Origin: Lasiosphaeris hirsuta
Lineage: Eukaryota; Ascomycota; Sordariomycetes; Sordariales; Lasiosphaeriaceae
Direction of reading: 5' to 3'
DNA length: 64,000 bases
Assembly (NCBI GenBank): GCA_030549175.1
Contig: JAUKUA010000002.1
Location: 1,550,001 to 1,614,000 of the forward strand
The position numbers were made by a program, and so were the translations under genes. This document shows, one piece after another, positions 22,748 through 34,732 of the stretch. A model generated the notes under the pieces. It did no database searches. It saw only the letters and a list, made by a program, of their open reading frames with translations, and was not told the DNA's origin. Numbering within the stretch: the stretch's first letter is position 1; each line of letters opens with the position of its first letter.

Positions 22748-25130
22748 CTACTCCTTGATGAACTTGCTCTTCCGCAGGCCCGAGTCGATCTTGGGGAAGG
22801 GGTCGAGGGCGGGGAAATAGGCGCGCCAGGCGGCGCAGTTCTGGTTGAAGGCGGCGGCGTCGGCCGGGGTGATGCGGTTCTTGAACTCGACGGGGCGCTC
22901 GAGGAAGTCGACCGAGAGGCCGCCCGACACGTGCCAGGCGATGTGGCAGTGCATCAGCCAGGCGCCGGGGTTGTCCGACTTGAAGGCGATTAGGGCCCAC
23001 CCGCGCGCCGGCAGCATGACGACGTCGCGCCGAGCCGGGTTGGTGCCGCGCAGCAGGCCGCGGTCCGTCGTCTCGTTGAACACGTGGCGGACTTGATTGG
23101 CGGGCAGCTCGTCGGGGGAGCGGCCGAGGATGACGAAGTCGTGGCCCTGGATGGTGGTGTTGGTATTGGCTAGAATAAGGGGGGGGGGGGGAGGACAGGA
23201 AACTTACGTGGAGATGGAAGGGGTGGGGCAGAGACACGATGCCATCCGGGTCGTTCTCGATCAGCCAGTACGTCCACTGGTCGGCAACGTCAATCTGAAC
23301 AATGTTCTCGCTGGTCGGGTACGACGTGTTGCTGGTGAGGATGTACTCAGCGACGGGCTTGTTCCAGTCGACGTTGATGGCTGAACCGTTGACCTTCCAG
23401 ACAAAGAGCGGGGTGCCACCGATCGTGAGCGTCACGGGGAGGGTGTTGGCCGGGCGCTTGGAGAAATTGGCCACGGGTACGGTGCGGGTGACGACCGGGG
23501 TCAGATTGAGGAGGTCGAGGCACTGCGAGTCAACAGGGGCGGTGCCTGGGTCGGTCGGCAGGCCTCCGGCTGCACCAGCATAGTGGAAGATAGCGGCCGG
23601 GGCAGGGTTGAAAGAGCCACCGCAGAAGTTCTGGCCGCCAAAGGTTGCGTTGAACCAGTAGTTTCCCGGAGTCTTGGACGCATCGATTGTCACATCGTAG
23701 CGCTGGCCGACTGCGAGGAAGAGGCTGTCGACGGTCTGGGCCTGGACGGGCACGAAGTCGGACGAGATAATGGTGAACTGATGGCCAACGAGCGAGAGCT
23801 GGAAGTGGTTCTCGGTCGACGTGTTGATGATGCGCAGGCGATGGCGCTTTCCGGGGGTGAGGGTGACGTTGGCATAAGCGCCGACACCGGTGGTGGGGTG
23901 CTTGGCGGTGCCGTTGAAAAGAACGTTGTCACTGAAGGGGGCGCCGTTGTTCATGGTAAACTCCACCAGCTGGTCGGCAGTCCTGTAGTAGTAGTCGCTG
24001 ATGGGGAACACGCCGAGATCAACCTCGTACGGCAGCGAAGCCGGGCCGTTAATCTGGATGGTGCCCACCACGCCATTGCCGTACTGGGCAGAGAAGTGAG
24101 AATGGTACCAGCTGGTGCCGTACTGGGTCGCGCGGAACTTGTACGTGAATCGGCCGCCGTTGGGAGGAATGGGACATTCCGTCACGCCTGTCCGAGTCTT
24201 TGGTCAGCGCCGTCTTCAACCGAGCAACAAGGAAGCGTCTCACCATTTGCACCGTCATGCAAATTGCTGTTAAGCTGTCTTATTCCATGCCAGTGGATAG
24301 AGGTGCTATAACTCGTATTAGCATGCTGGGGAGCAATGTGGTGATGATGTTGGTGATGTTGGATCTTGGTGTTGTGTAAGTGTGGCGCGGCTGCTGCGAA
24401 AAGGGGTGGTGGGTGCACGGGTCACTCTGGGCACTCGGGACCCCCCCCCCCGCCACCACCACCACCACCCACGCTGCATGGCGTTGGCGGGGTTCCCCCA
24501 CCACAGAAATCTGGGGATCGCGGCGGTGGTACAGCGCACATCGCCGCCGACATCTTCCAGATCGCCCTGCTCACACCCCAAGTTGCATGTGCAATGATTG
24601 ATCTCAATGCTTACCCATTAGTCCGAAGATTGTTGATAACCAGAATTTCGATGTTATCTCCCCAGTCGGCGAAGATGGTAGGCCCTACATAGGGTTAGCT
24701 GCGAATTTTGGCGATAGACAACAGCCGAGGGTATCATACCAAGAATCTTGTTATTCACAAGCATCACCTTCTCCTTGACAACCCCGTCGACTCCAATAAA
24801 GTTATCAGTCTCGGTCAGGTTCAGGGTGTACTGCATAGCCGTCAGTTTGCTTTTCTTCTACCCTCTTCGAGCCAAACTCACCCGACGAATGACACCCGTG
24901 GTAGGGGTGCTAGTCTCATAGTCGGTGTTGATGTTGAAGTTGGGATTGGTAGTCCAGCAGGCCCTGTTGGTGGCACTGTTGCAGTTGGTAGCCCGCTTGC
25001 TGACAACCGACAGGTCACTGCCGACCCCCAGGGTATCCCTCTGGACAGGAGTGACAGGAGGTGCCGCGAGGACGGCGCTCGGGGCAAGAATGCCCGCCGC
25101 GAGAGCGACGAAGCTAGCAAAGAATTTCAT
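22748..25130 (-). CDS. Secreted ascomycete laccase, multicopper oxidase (616 aa, six exons)
   Basis: Exons are 25130..24882, 24830..24740, 24684..24615, 24305..24244, 24187..23208 and 23146..22748; all GT-AG, 617 codons. Signal peptide is about 1-22 and a Kex2-like KR at 45-46 ends the propeptide. Copper ligands are HWHG (141-144), HSH (186-188), HPFHLHGH (479-486) and HCHIAWH (550-556). Leu561 sits at the T1 axial position (non-Met, laccase type). The end is DSGL (605-608) plus an eight-residue basic tail; in Melanocarpus and related laccases the tail after DSGL is removed on maturation. It oxidises phenols with reduction of O2 to water, outside the cell. Several N-x-S/T sites fit secretion. 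The intron at 23147-23207 contains a G12 run. The splice between HLH and GHD cuts the third copper motif. Confidence 0.95.
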
Positions 25131-28100
25131 AACGAATGATGATGATGACTAGACAGCCACCAGTTGGCAAATGTTGAATGTAACAAACGAATGAAGGGGG
25201 ATGGGAGCAAAAGAGTGATGCTCACTGCCCGATGCAGGATAAGGAAAACAAGAACGAGGAAAATAAGGTTGGACTGACCTTCTTATACAAGTGAGGGTAG
25301 AGACAGGACGGTGCGAAGATGTGGTGAAGGTGATGACATGCGGTTGACCTCTAGAGTGTAACGAGACTCGTAGCTGACGCCGAGAATGGAAGGGGGGTGC
25401 TACCCTCGATAGTCCGAATTAGACCACAGCCCTGTCGCCGATAGGCCGAGTGAAACCCCTTTTGCAGACAGGCGCCCGCCGGCTTGCTCGGTCCTTGCGA
25501 ACGAGGAACAGGGAGATGAGGGGGGGGCTCCAGTGTGCGCGCGCGAGACGCTGGACCAGAGGCTGAGAACTAGGCCGCGTCTCTTAGCGTTTCAACTCTT
25601 GGAATACCGCTACCCTGGCAAGATACCAACGAACCCTAGGTAAGGTAGATTGGCGTAAGCGGCCGTCGAAACAAGTGTTGTGGCTTGTCAAGTGAGCCGC
25701 ATGTACTAACTAGCAAGATGCAGAGGGGTGCATAATGCTAAGAACTGCAGGCACTCGGATCCAGCTGGTGCTGAGAGGCTTGGAATATCTAACCGAGATC
25801 GATAGTCTTGTGTGAGTTTCTGCAGATGGCATGCAGGCCCAGTCGATGGGGGAGAAGAGGCACCTGTAAACGAGCAGGGGGGCTGGCTTATAACACGGCC
25901 GAGCATGCTAAACTTTTCAAGTCTACGGGTGACCATCTCGTGAGAGGAGGGACGTCTCCAGTCAACCGATCCTGCAGGAAGTATTGGGGAGTATTGGCTT
26001 GGCTGTTGTGTTACCTCGTGAGGAGAGAAACCCGACGTTCTCATGGTGCTCTCTTGACCACACAGCATGGCATCGGCTGCGGCGGAAGGGGGGGGAAGGG
26101 GTGGAGGGTAAGTTGAGAAGAAAGGGGATGGAGGTGGAAAAGGACATGTGGGAGGGACAAAAGCTGATGCGGAAAAGGTGCATATGCCGCCGCCTGCCGA
26201 TGTGCGTCTTTGCGCAAGAACGGGCTAAGATATGACAGATGGCCCACGATCCCGTGATCGGACGGGAAGCCCTTGGCAGGGGAATCTGTAGAAGGGACTG
26301 CAGAGTTCGGATGACTGTGGCTTGGGTGCTGCATACACAGGCCATCAGGGCTTCCTGCTTGGCTCGTTACCAAAAAGGCTGTCTCAATGGTTTCCGACTG
26401 TGCGGTGGCGGCGTGTCAGGAAGAAAGTCGCTAAACATGATATGATTATTTTTTTTTTTTCCCTGAGATAACAACTTCACATAATCCCCCGGTTCGAGGC
26501 GCTAAACATGCTGTACAAAAAGGTTTTGGCCGCTCGCAGGCCAAACGATAGGGTAAACGACGTTGACTTTTGGCCTGGTGCGTCTGCCGTCCCAGGTTAC
26601 TCCAAGGGTGGGCTGGTGGGCTCATGGCATGCAGTCGTGTTGCAGTTGAGGGCCCCAGACCGAGCAAGGGTGCCTCGCAACCCAAAAGGGATGTCACGTT
26701 TGAGGTGTCATTCTCCTCGGCATCCCCCTAGGGCAGCTGTCAGTAAATACCTTATAGTGGTGTCTGCCCTACCGGTAGGCAGTTAAATTGGCAGACCGCT
26801 CGCCTAATCGACCTTTGGAACGGCCCATGATTGGCCACATTGGAACTTGGCGAGGACCGAGGGGCCGTACTCATGACCCCCTCAGGTGTGTCCTTTTCAC
26901 CGAGCATAGGGTAGGTATCAAGGTAAGCAGAACCAGAGAACGGCAAGGTCCGTACTGAGTTGAAGTCCCACACCGGCTGCTACTTTCGGGCTTACACCAT
27001 CAAGAAACGACCCAGGCTGGCCCTAGCAGAATTAGCCCTAGGCTTGTGCTGAGGCTGGAATCGGAGAACTACTCCAGAAACCCCCTGGCACTGGGGACCT
27101 GTGGACGCGGGCGGGACGGTTAATAATAGGAAGCGGGTGACTGGTTGGATGACCAGACCACTGAGACCAGGAGACCACTCAGCTTGTCGAGCCAAACATT
27201 GAGGTCCCCGAGAGCGAGGTCTTGAGACAATAGAAAATCTCCGACTGGATGGCCGGCTGTGGAGCGCTAGAACAGAACAGGCGTGGCTTGCAAGACGCGG
27301 CAGAGGATGGCATCCGTCCCCTGATCTTGCCCTCGTCTTGCAAGGTTCCCTAGCTTTTTTCTTAGTGCTTTCTGGATCGCGCAAGTGCACGATAAGTGAT
27401 TCAAGATGAAGTGCATGTGGCGGCTTGTGGTGGCTTGCTGCCTGGGCCATCGTCCTCTTCTCGGTCTGTCCTGGCCGCAACAAGCTGCACGCCTCCTGGG
27501 CAATCTTACCGACCGTTTGCCATAGCAGCGAACCAGACATTCAGAGCGCAGGTTGGGCGTCTCACTTACATGTGCAGCCACACTCTGATTCTGCCCTGCA
27601 CCATCAAGTGGCAGCGCCCCTGTTCGTGTGCGCAAAAGGAACAACTCAACGCCGTCTTTTTCTGTTTTGCGATCACTTGATTATGACGCGCCGCCGAGTC
27701 TCGTGTTCTCTCCGATGGAATGACCCAGGAAATCAGGGCCGAAGAGAACTCGAGGGCGCTCCTTCCAGGTTGCGGTGGTAATCGATCCCGAGCCGTGTCT
27801 GTTCGCTGCGCCCTTCTAATTATAAGCAGGGCTATTGGGCCGCTGTTCTGCACACACGCTTATTCCTCCAATTGGCGATCAAGACGCCTTTTTAGAGGTG
27901 GTGTTGTCAACATGGCGGCCGGTAGCGAGGTAATAAGCGAGCCCCCCCCCCCCCACCTTTGCAGTCTTAGCAGCCGCTTATGTCGGATTCCGCCGCTTCT
28001 CAGCTCCCATCGACCTGGATCGCGAGGGACGGGAAGAAATGAATTTCAGGGCTGCAATATGCCGTGTCCCAAAATGCGGGGATTCCCATGTTGCGGGGGG

Positions 28101-30305
28101 GAACAGATGAAGGATGAAAGATGGCAAGAACAGGACACCTAAGCGACGACAAGCCCCAACCAGCGCGGCGTTGGGGCACGGAACATGCATCCAAGGGTGA
28201 CCGATGCGCCAGGGTTACCACGAACCGCACATGGAAAACGACTGAAAGGCGGTCATGGCCACGGAATTCTCCTGATCCTGTCCTTAGTACTACTCCCCCG
28301 CCTCCTGCTTACCGCTGCTGCCTTCCGACTCCGAGTCCCACGACTGCCTCATCGGATTGTGGGGGACTGGACAGCTTTCAAGAGCCTTGAGTGGAACACC
28401 ACGTGCCGCACCGTTCTGCAGCTGCTGTGCAACTGGAACATTTTCTCGCATTCTCCTGATTTTCTTCCGCAGCCTGCTCCCTTCGCGTTGCCGCTGTCGC
28501 ATTCTCATTCCCCTTTCCGGTCAGACTTTCAGTATGAGGTTGCCGATGGACACGTTTGCATCGCCAACTCGACAGAGTGGTTACATCCTCGGGCGCACTT
28601 ATGCTGGGTCTGCCTCGGGTTCAAGTTCTCGACGCGGCAGGCGTGTAAGGTATTGCTCGCAATTCGGTTGGCGCTCCGGATGCTTCGGCACCATGGCGTC
28701 TTCCCGATTTCGAGACGCTGAGTTGGCTCGCAGTTGTTGCACCACCAAAGTCAACAATAAGGAAAGCGGACAAGAAAAGGGGAGAAGAGCCAATGCGGCG
28801 CCAACTCGCCCTCCGACTAAATCAAGTCGTCATCCGACGTGCGTCAAACCTCGAACCGTCCTGACGTCTCATGAAATCTCCCTGCCGATGTGTGGCTTCT
28901 CAAGCGCCGTGGTTCGCTATCCTCTTGGTCTTTTTCTTTTCCCGTCCCCTGCCCTCCCCGCATATCCACACAGTGTTTTCTCGTCCATGATAGGTAACAG
29001 CCCCCTGGCAGCGGGCTACCGTCGGCCGCTACTGTCGCCCGTCCTTGGCGAACGATAACAGTAACTAAAGCATGTCAAAAATATATTGAGTCGACGAGAA
29101 AGCAAACCAAGGTCAGCGCACAACTGACGCGGCACGATGAGGAGAGAGGATGTCGGAATTCCGGGACAGCTATCAACTTCATCCTTCCGTGCTTGCTGTG
29201 CCTCGGCCACACCTGCTCTCCCGCCCCGACCTGCCCCGGTTTTCCATCTCGATACCTTACATATGTCAGGTACGAGCCCCCCCCCCCCCCCCCCCCCCTC
29301 CCCCCCACAACGGAATAGAGGCCGTCCGAACCGGTACTAGCAAGGCTACTACCAGGACTCGCCAAGATTCACGATGCCCTCCCACCCGCATCATCCCATC
29401 GCATCCCCACGTGCTATCGACGCGATACGCGCGCTCGAGCCACCAAAACGGCAACGATCTGCATCGAATCTTTCCACCTGGGAGCGGCTGAACCAGGAGG
29501 TGGCGGATCGCAGCGAGGTCTCAGGGGTAACGCACGGCGCCCAAAGTTGGAAACCTGTGGCGTCGAGCCGCTTTCATGCCGCGGCCACGCTGCTTTGGGC
29601 GGTGGCAGTGTGCATACCTTACGCTGTATACAGCACTCCCTTCCCATTTCCTGTGCAGCAGCAACACTTGAGACCCGATACGCTCTATACGACTGCTGCT
29701 GAATATTGTATAGGTTAGCTGTGATATCAAGGGCTAATATTGGTACTGTTTTTAGGTGAATCACGTCTGCCCGCCCCTCTGTTTCCCGCTCGGGAGAGGT
29801 GCTAGTGGTATCTCCACACAGCAAGCAGTAGACAAGTTACATCGAGAACCTGGCTATAGCCATTATGTGGGGGACGCCGCGACGGATAACCTTAAAGAGT
29901 AGCCGGCTGATCCTGGGCGCCAAGGATTGCGCGCTCCCCGCGTGAACGCAGGGGTTTAGCGCTAATAGGGGGAAAGAGAAGTAGTAGCCGATGATGACGA
30001 AGCGGCATTCGAATCAATTGGGAGCATTTCTTGTAGGCAAGGGCGGTATTCGATGTCACCCACTTGCCATTGGCTTCCTAGACTACAATATACTATACCC
30101 CTTTCGGGAACCAAGTCGCTGGTCTACCGAAAAGGAGTACGCGTACACCCACCAGCACACCAAGTGCTCAACACCTAGGGCAAGCTCAGGCAGGCTACAT
30201 TCCGGACTGGAGTTGCTACACTTCTCGCATGACCAGAACTAACTTGGCAAGGTACCAAACTCTAGAGTTTCAACGACAATACTAGCCCAACCATTTTCAG
30301 GCCCT
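25131..30305. other. 5.2 kb gene-poor stretch upstream of the laccase
   Basis: Frames such as 25962..26345 minus, 26992..27540 minus, 28185..28721 plus and 28357..29058 plus overlap on opposite strands and show no domain. Homopolymers include a T run (about 26449-26460), a C run (about 27943-27954) and a C22-T-C7 tract (29277-29306). The left end holds the laccase promoter. No gene is called. Confidence 0.45.
25283..25287 (-). promoter_or_regulatory. Possible TATA box of laccase gene
   Basis: Minus-strand TTGTATAAGAAG lies about 155 bp before the laccase ATG, within the usual range for a fungal core promoter. It is a sequence match only. Confidence 0.3.
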
Positions 30306-30600
30306 TCAGTTCCATCCGAACTCCACCACCTCGATCCCCTCCGGCTTCAGCGGCAACCCGAACATCTCGGCCGAGCTCACGGCTCGCGTTGAGGGTGTGC
30401 CAATGTTACACTGCGAAACCAATATTTCGAGTCTTGAGGAAAATTTCCTCTTTCCAGTTGTCCAGCTCCATGGTCAGCTGCTTTAATTTCCGAGGTTTCC
30501 AGCAAACCTGCATTACAGCCTCATCACTGAACGATGGCTGAGCATGTCCGAAGACTTCTCCGACTCCCAGCTTGAAGACACCTCTGCCGTGACACCCGTC
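30306..30600 (-). pseudogene. Degraded 3' end of an unrecognised protein-coding gene
   Basis: The minus strand reads, from right to left, RGVFKLGVGEVFGHAQPSFS then MELDNWKEEIFLKTRNIG, and after a 19-bp shift the other frame continues TPSTRAVSSAEMFGLPLKPE to EVVEFGWN and TGA (30306-30308). The two parts look like one conserved C-terminus broken by a frameshift around 30405-30425. A nearby duplicated ATTGG may have caused it. An upstream stop is also present. I do not recognise the family. Confidence 0.4.
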
Positions 30601-30905
30601 TTAGTTGCTAGTACATAGCACTTGTTAAGCACCATCTTAACTAATCACACTCTAGCTGATGAATTAGGGGGGTGTCTGTGATGCTCCACAGCATCGCATC
30701 GCAAACCAATAAAGTGGGAAGTTTCTCATTTTTCAGTCTTTGTCAAGATAGCATATCTAGCTTGTGTTGGCTTCACGGCTACCACGTTTACATCCTTGTA
30801 TTAGGTAGACAGGTATGCGGACGATATCAGAAAACTGACCCTCGGCAAAAAAAAACTCTTTACAAGGATATTCGCCACCACTCAAGCAGTCAACCCCCAT
30901 GCCCT

Positions 30906-31660
30906 TTATCTCCCTTCCTGCTTCTCGATACTACTAATAGCCCGTACGAGGGCAGGATAGAATTTGTCTGCAATCTTGATATCCCCCGATGCGCTTGGAT
31001 GAATGCGGTCGGAGCCCAGATCGGCGGTTGTGAAATTTGTCCATTGGTTCACCACCCAGACTGGAGACACTGTCGAGTTCTTCGACGCCGCCAAGGCCGG
31101 GATGGCGCTATTGAGCTCCTGGACCTGCTTGTCCTTGGCGGGAAGGGGAATAATCTGAGCGACCTAGCATGGGTGAGTAAGTTAGGTATTTTGTGCGGTC
31201 ATCGGCCGGGTGCTATATAAACACTCACAATAATTCTCGTGGCAGGGTTACTGGTACGCATTTGGTCTATAAGGGTTCCCAATGCGGTGGTGATGTCGGT
31301 CGTCTTGATATTCCTCTGATAAATATCGTTAGTGCCGAGGTGCACTGTAATAATATCTGCTGGATTCGCTTTGAGCCAGCCGACGAGCTGGCTTTTGGAA
31401 ACAATGTCAATAGCGAGGAAGCCAGGATGACCCTCGTGATCTCTGTCAAAGGCGAGGCCACTGCAGTTTTCGCCTGCCTTCTCCCCCCCAACTAGATCGA
31501 TATCATAGCCGTCCTTCTGGAACCGCTGCCAAATCCAAGCTCGCCAACAGCCGTAATCGGTAATTGAGTCGCCAAGGGGCATCCACCGAACCTTGGTTCC
31601 TTGGACTACCGCTGTGAGAAGGACGGTGACCAAAACAACGATGAGTTTGACGCGAAACAT
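30906..31660 (-). CDS. Secreted SGNH/GDSL hydrolase (229 aa)
   Basis: Exons 31660..31229 and 31163..30906, GT-AG, 230 codons. The start is taken at ATG 31660 because it opens a clear signal peptide (FRVKLIVVLVTVLLTAVVQG). Block I is PLGDSIT with nucleophile Ser32. The oxyanion Gly is in HEGHPG (about 76-80). Block III is LGTND (Asn111). Block V is SDRIHPS with Asp196 and His199. All four SGNH consensus residues are therefore present. Family members are esterases or lipases, many acting on acetylated plant or microbial polysaccharides; the substrate is not deducible. Length is short but normal for the one-domain form. Confidence 0.9.
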
Positions 31661-33042
31661 TCTCAATGAAATGCACTTTGGTTTGGCGTTCTTCTCACTA
31701 GGTTCCGTAGATGCTGTAACTTGGGGGGGTTGTGGTGATGGTATGATGGTACTTCCCCTACATAATATGGCAAAGACCACACAGGCTGCCGCCGTTGAGC
31801 GGAGGAAAGGCCGCCGCCCCGGGTGAATTCACATTGTACATTTGCCTGTTTAGGTCCGGCCGCACATCATGCGTTCTAGTCGTCATTATACCCGGAAGGT
31901 GTTTTTATTGGCATTACCGATATCAAGATACCTACCTACTTACCTTTGTAGGTATGGAGGTTTGGGCAGCAGGAGAGAAGCCTCGCTATCATTGATACCC
32001 AAGACAGCTTCATGTAAGGTTAGTAGCTAGCATCTCCGGCCCAGGTAACACCATAGCAGTCCATCACCACGTCCAAATCTGCGCTTTCTTCCCACAGGTT
32101 ATGAGCCCTCCTGTGCGGGGAAGGCATCATCACTTCGCAAATCCAACTTCGTTCTGCTACCAAATTCGGCTATTTCACGCAAATAGAACAGTACCATCAT
32201 CTTCTCTTTCCTCCTTCTTGGAGAGCGTTAAAAATCGCAATTTTTGCATTTGCGCGCCTACATCTTTGCGATCGGCTTACATGCAACCTAGGACTGCGAT
32301 CCGAAGCCTTCAACCTCCACTGCGCCAAGTATCGACTTTGACACCCGTACATACGTTTTCGTCGAATTCAGCGAGCTGGCGGCCGCCTCAAATCTGTTTG
32401 ATCTCGATTGACAGACCCCCGGAGAGGGTAAAGCAATGGTAGTGTAGGCCCGCGACAGGACGAAGGCTGCTAGGTAGGTAGTGGCTGGAGGGGAGGCCTG
32501 GGTGGGAAGAAAAGCAAAGCCTTAATTAGATGCATTTTCAGGGATCAACTTCATTCAAAAATAGATCTTCTCTTCAAAGTCCGGGCCTATTCCAATCCAT
32601 GCAACACCTTTTGATACGCAGTTAGGGTCCCAATCAGTGACTTGAAGCTCTAACTGTCGAACCTCGACCATTGAGACTTGCTACAGTACCGTAGTAAGAA
32701 GAGCCGAGTGCAACCGAGGTAAACGGAAGGTGAGGTGGGTGTCCACCAAGTACCTTCCTTCATTCCTCAGCAACTTGAAAACTAAAGCTCTAGTCAACGT
32801 GGGGAAGGAATGATACGACGCACGCAGTGACTTTTCAGTGCCATTGGGTTGACCTAGCTCTTAGCTAAACACTCGACCTTTCCCTCGACATCCTCCCTTG
32901 GCATCCTCCCACGACTCTTTTCCGACTATTGCTGTGTGTTGCAACAACGTTCACCGACTGCTCCTCTTCGCGCTGTCCCGTGCCCAAACCACACTCTCCG
33001 GCCTGCCTGTTGTTTGGGCCGTTCCCCACACCCTCCGATACC
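31661..33042. other. Intergenic, no supported gene
   Basis: The DNA has several ACCTACC/TAGGTA-type motifs (for example 31930-31960 and 32470-32480), a signature seen often in Sordariomycete intergenic DNA. The frame 32101..32442 has no domain. The last 150 bp form the pyrimidine-rich leader of the 33043 gene. Confidence 0.4.
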
Positions 33043-33540
33043 ATGGCTGGATTCTCCCTGGAGCGGGCGATGGGGCAGATGCTAGAGTGTTTGGGGATTG
33101 GTTTTTACGCGAGCATCCTGATAATTGGGATGATCACTTGGGCCATTGCCATGACCGCCGCCTACTATCAGTCTAATACCACCGCCCGGCGGTTCCGTAC
33201 CATCACCGCGGAGGCCATTGCCACCATCTATCAGGCCAATGCCACCAGCTGGGAGGCCATCCTCACCGCCCAGATGGTCACCGCCGCCGCCCACGAGGCC
33301 GTTGCCAACGCCTGGGACACAAATGCTGCAACCTGGGAGACCAATGCCACTATTTGGGAGACCATGGCCGACGAGGCAAGTGGGAACCTCGTTGCTGCCC
33401 TAAGGGCTGCCGCCGCCCAGATGAGGGCCCGGGCTGCTGATGTGAGGGCTGATGTCGCTGGGATGAGGGCTATCGTCGCTGAGTTGAGGGCCGACGCTGC
33501 AGTCGAAAAAGAACCCCCGACTGCCCACCAAAAAGATTAA
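33043..33540 (+). CDS. Small single-pass membrane protein with heptad coiled-coil repeats (165 aa)
   Basis: ATG 33043 is chosen because it directly precedes the amphipathic start MAGFSLERAMGQMLECLGIG and the TM helix (about 17-43, FYASILIIGMITWAIAMTAA). Upstream codons are low-complexity leader. The rest is Ala-rich helix. It contains three W-[DE]-T heptads (AWDTNAA, TWETNAT, IWETMAD), then four heptads (AAQMRAR, AADVRAD, VAGMRAI, VAELRAD), and a polar end. No intron. I know no named family. The likely form is an anchored coiled-coil oligomer. The repeats are also visible as about 21-bp periodicity in the DNA. Orientation and partner are unknown. An in-frame upstream ATG at 32929 is an alternative start. 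Confidence 0.6.
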   Translation: MAGFSLERAMGQMLECLGIGFYASILIIGMITWAIAMTAAYYQSNTTARRFRTITAEAIATIYQANATSWEAILTAQMVTAAAHEAVANAWDTNAATWETNATIWETMADEASGNLVAALRAAAAQMRARAADVRADVAGMRAIVAELRADAAVEKEPPTAHQKD

Positions 33541-34732
33541 AGCCGCCTTTACAAACGGCACTGGCGCAACAGCATCGAGGCAGACAATTTCTATTTTTGT
33601 GCGGCCTTAACAAGCATTGCCGTACCATTACCGAGGATGGAGGTTGCGGTGAAGGAAGCTCCATCAGTTATCTTTATGGCTCCGGGGTCACCCGGCATCA
33701 TCTGTTCCTACTGCTACTTCTTGGCCACGATCCAAACTTTTTTACCACATTTTAGACAGCTGCTGCGTCTCGCTCACCAACATTTCCTCGCCATAAAAGT
33801 TCAAAGGTACGATGGCTACAAACGATGCGTTGCAAATGCTGAACGGACGGTTTTGCCCCAGGTCGCCCGACCGTCACGCAGACATTCTTCCATCTCACAA
33901 ATTTTGCGCAGTGTTGAACAAGTCCTCCACCTTAGTTCGTTCGCTATCCTGGCGTTTCGCGCAGGTCTGGCACCAATGGCGGCGATGCGGGACCTGACGA
34001 GCCCGCCGAGGCGGGCCTCATTGGGCATCACCGTCGCAAACTGCCAATGCCGGCACGCCCAGCCACCCGCAGCACTGGCAACCACCACTGGCAACGGGAT
34101 GGGACACGCCAGCAAAACTGTCTCCCGCCCTGGACTGCGGACCCTTGGCGGGCGATCGGATGGTTCCGTAGTGCGCGCCCAACTTTAACAACCCTGGCCG
34201 GCGTCTGGTGAATTGGGCGGTCCTAGTTGCTGCAGCAAACGGCCACGCAGCTGTCGGCCATGTGCATCGCGAGCATCCTGATTGGGCAGGCCCCCGCCAC
34301 GTAGCGAGGGTCACATCACATACTGTGGAAGAGAAAGGAAGCACAGAGCGCTCGCCCAGGTTGCTGTCGCCATGTCGATAAGGCAATGGGGCACCATTAC
34401 TTTGCTAACCTCCTGTTGCCAACAATGCCTCGAACTAGTGTGGAGTCTTCCATTGGGACCACCTTTCGGGTCAAGCCAAAGGGTGTCAAGAGTCGCGTTT
34501 CCAGTTCATATGTCCTCCCGCTCTCCGTGTTCTGGTGTTTCCGCTGTTTCATTGCCATCTCTCGGCTTTTGTTGACTTTCCTTCGGCGTGCATACATACC
34601 CCTTGTGTTTTCATGTCCTTGCCATCGAACCTCCCGTTTCTCAACCGAACCCGGTCACACAAGTCCTTGTTCAAGGAGGAATTCAACCCTGCAAGCTCCC
34701 TATTTCTCGAAAGTGGCATTGGCCTGGCTGCC
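33541..34732. other. Intergenic leader region, no separate gene supported
   Basis: The frame 33637..34188 plus (183 codons) and the minus frames opposite it carry no domain. The reading frame of the next gene is open back to 34535 with ATGs at 34535 and 34613, so part of this stretch may be its coding 5' end rather than leader. Confidence 0.4.

Noticed and set aside
28357..29058. 233-codon plus-strand frame
   Set aside because: No recognisable features; contradicts a second frame 28185..28721 in the same DNA.
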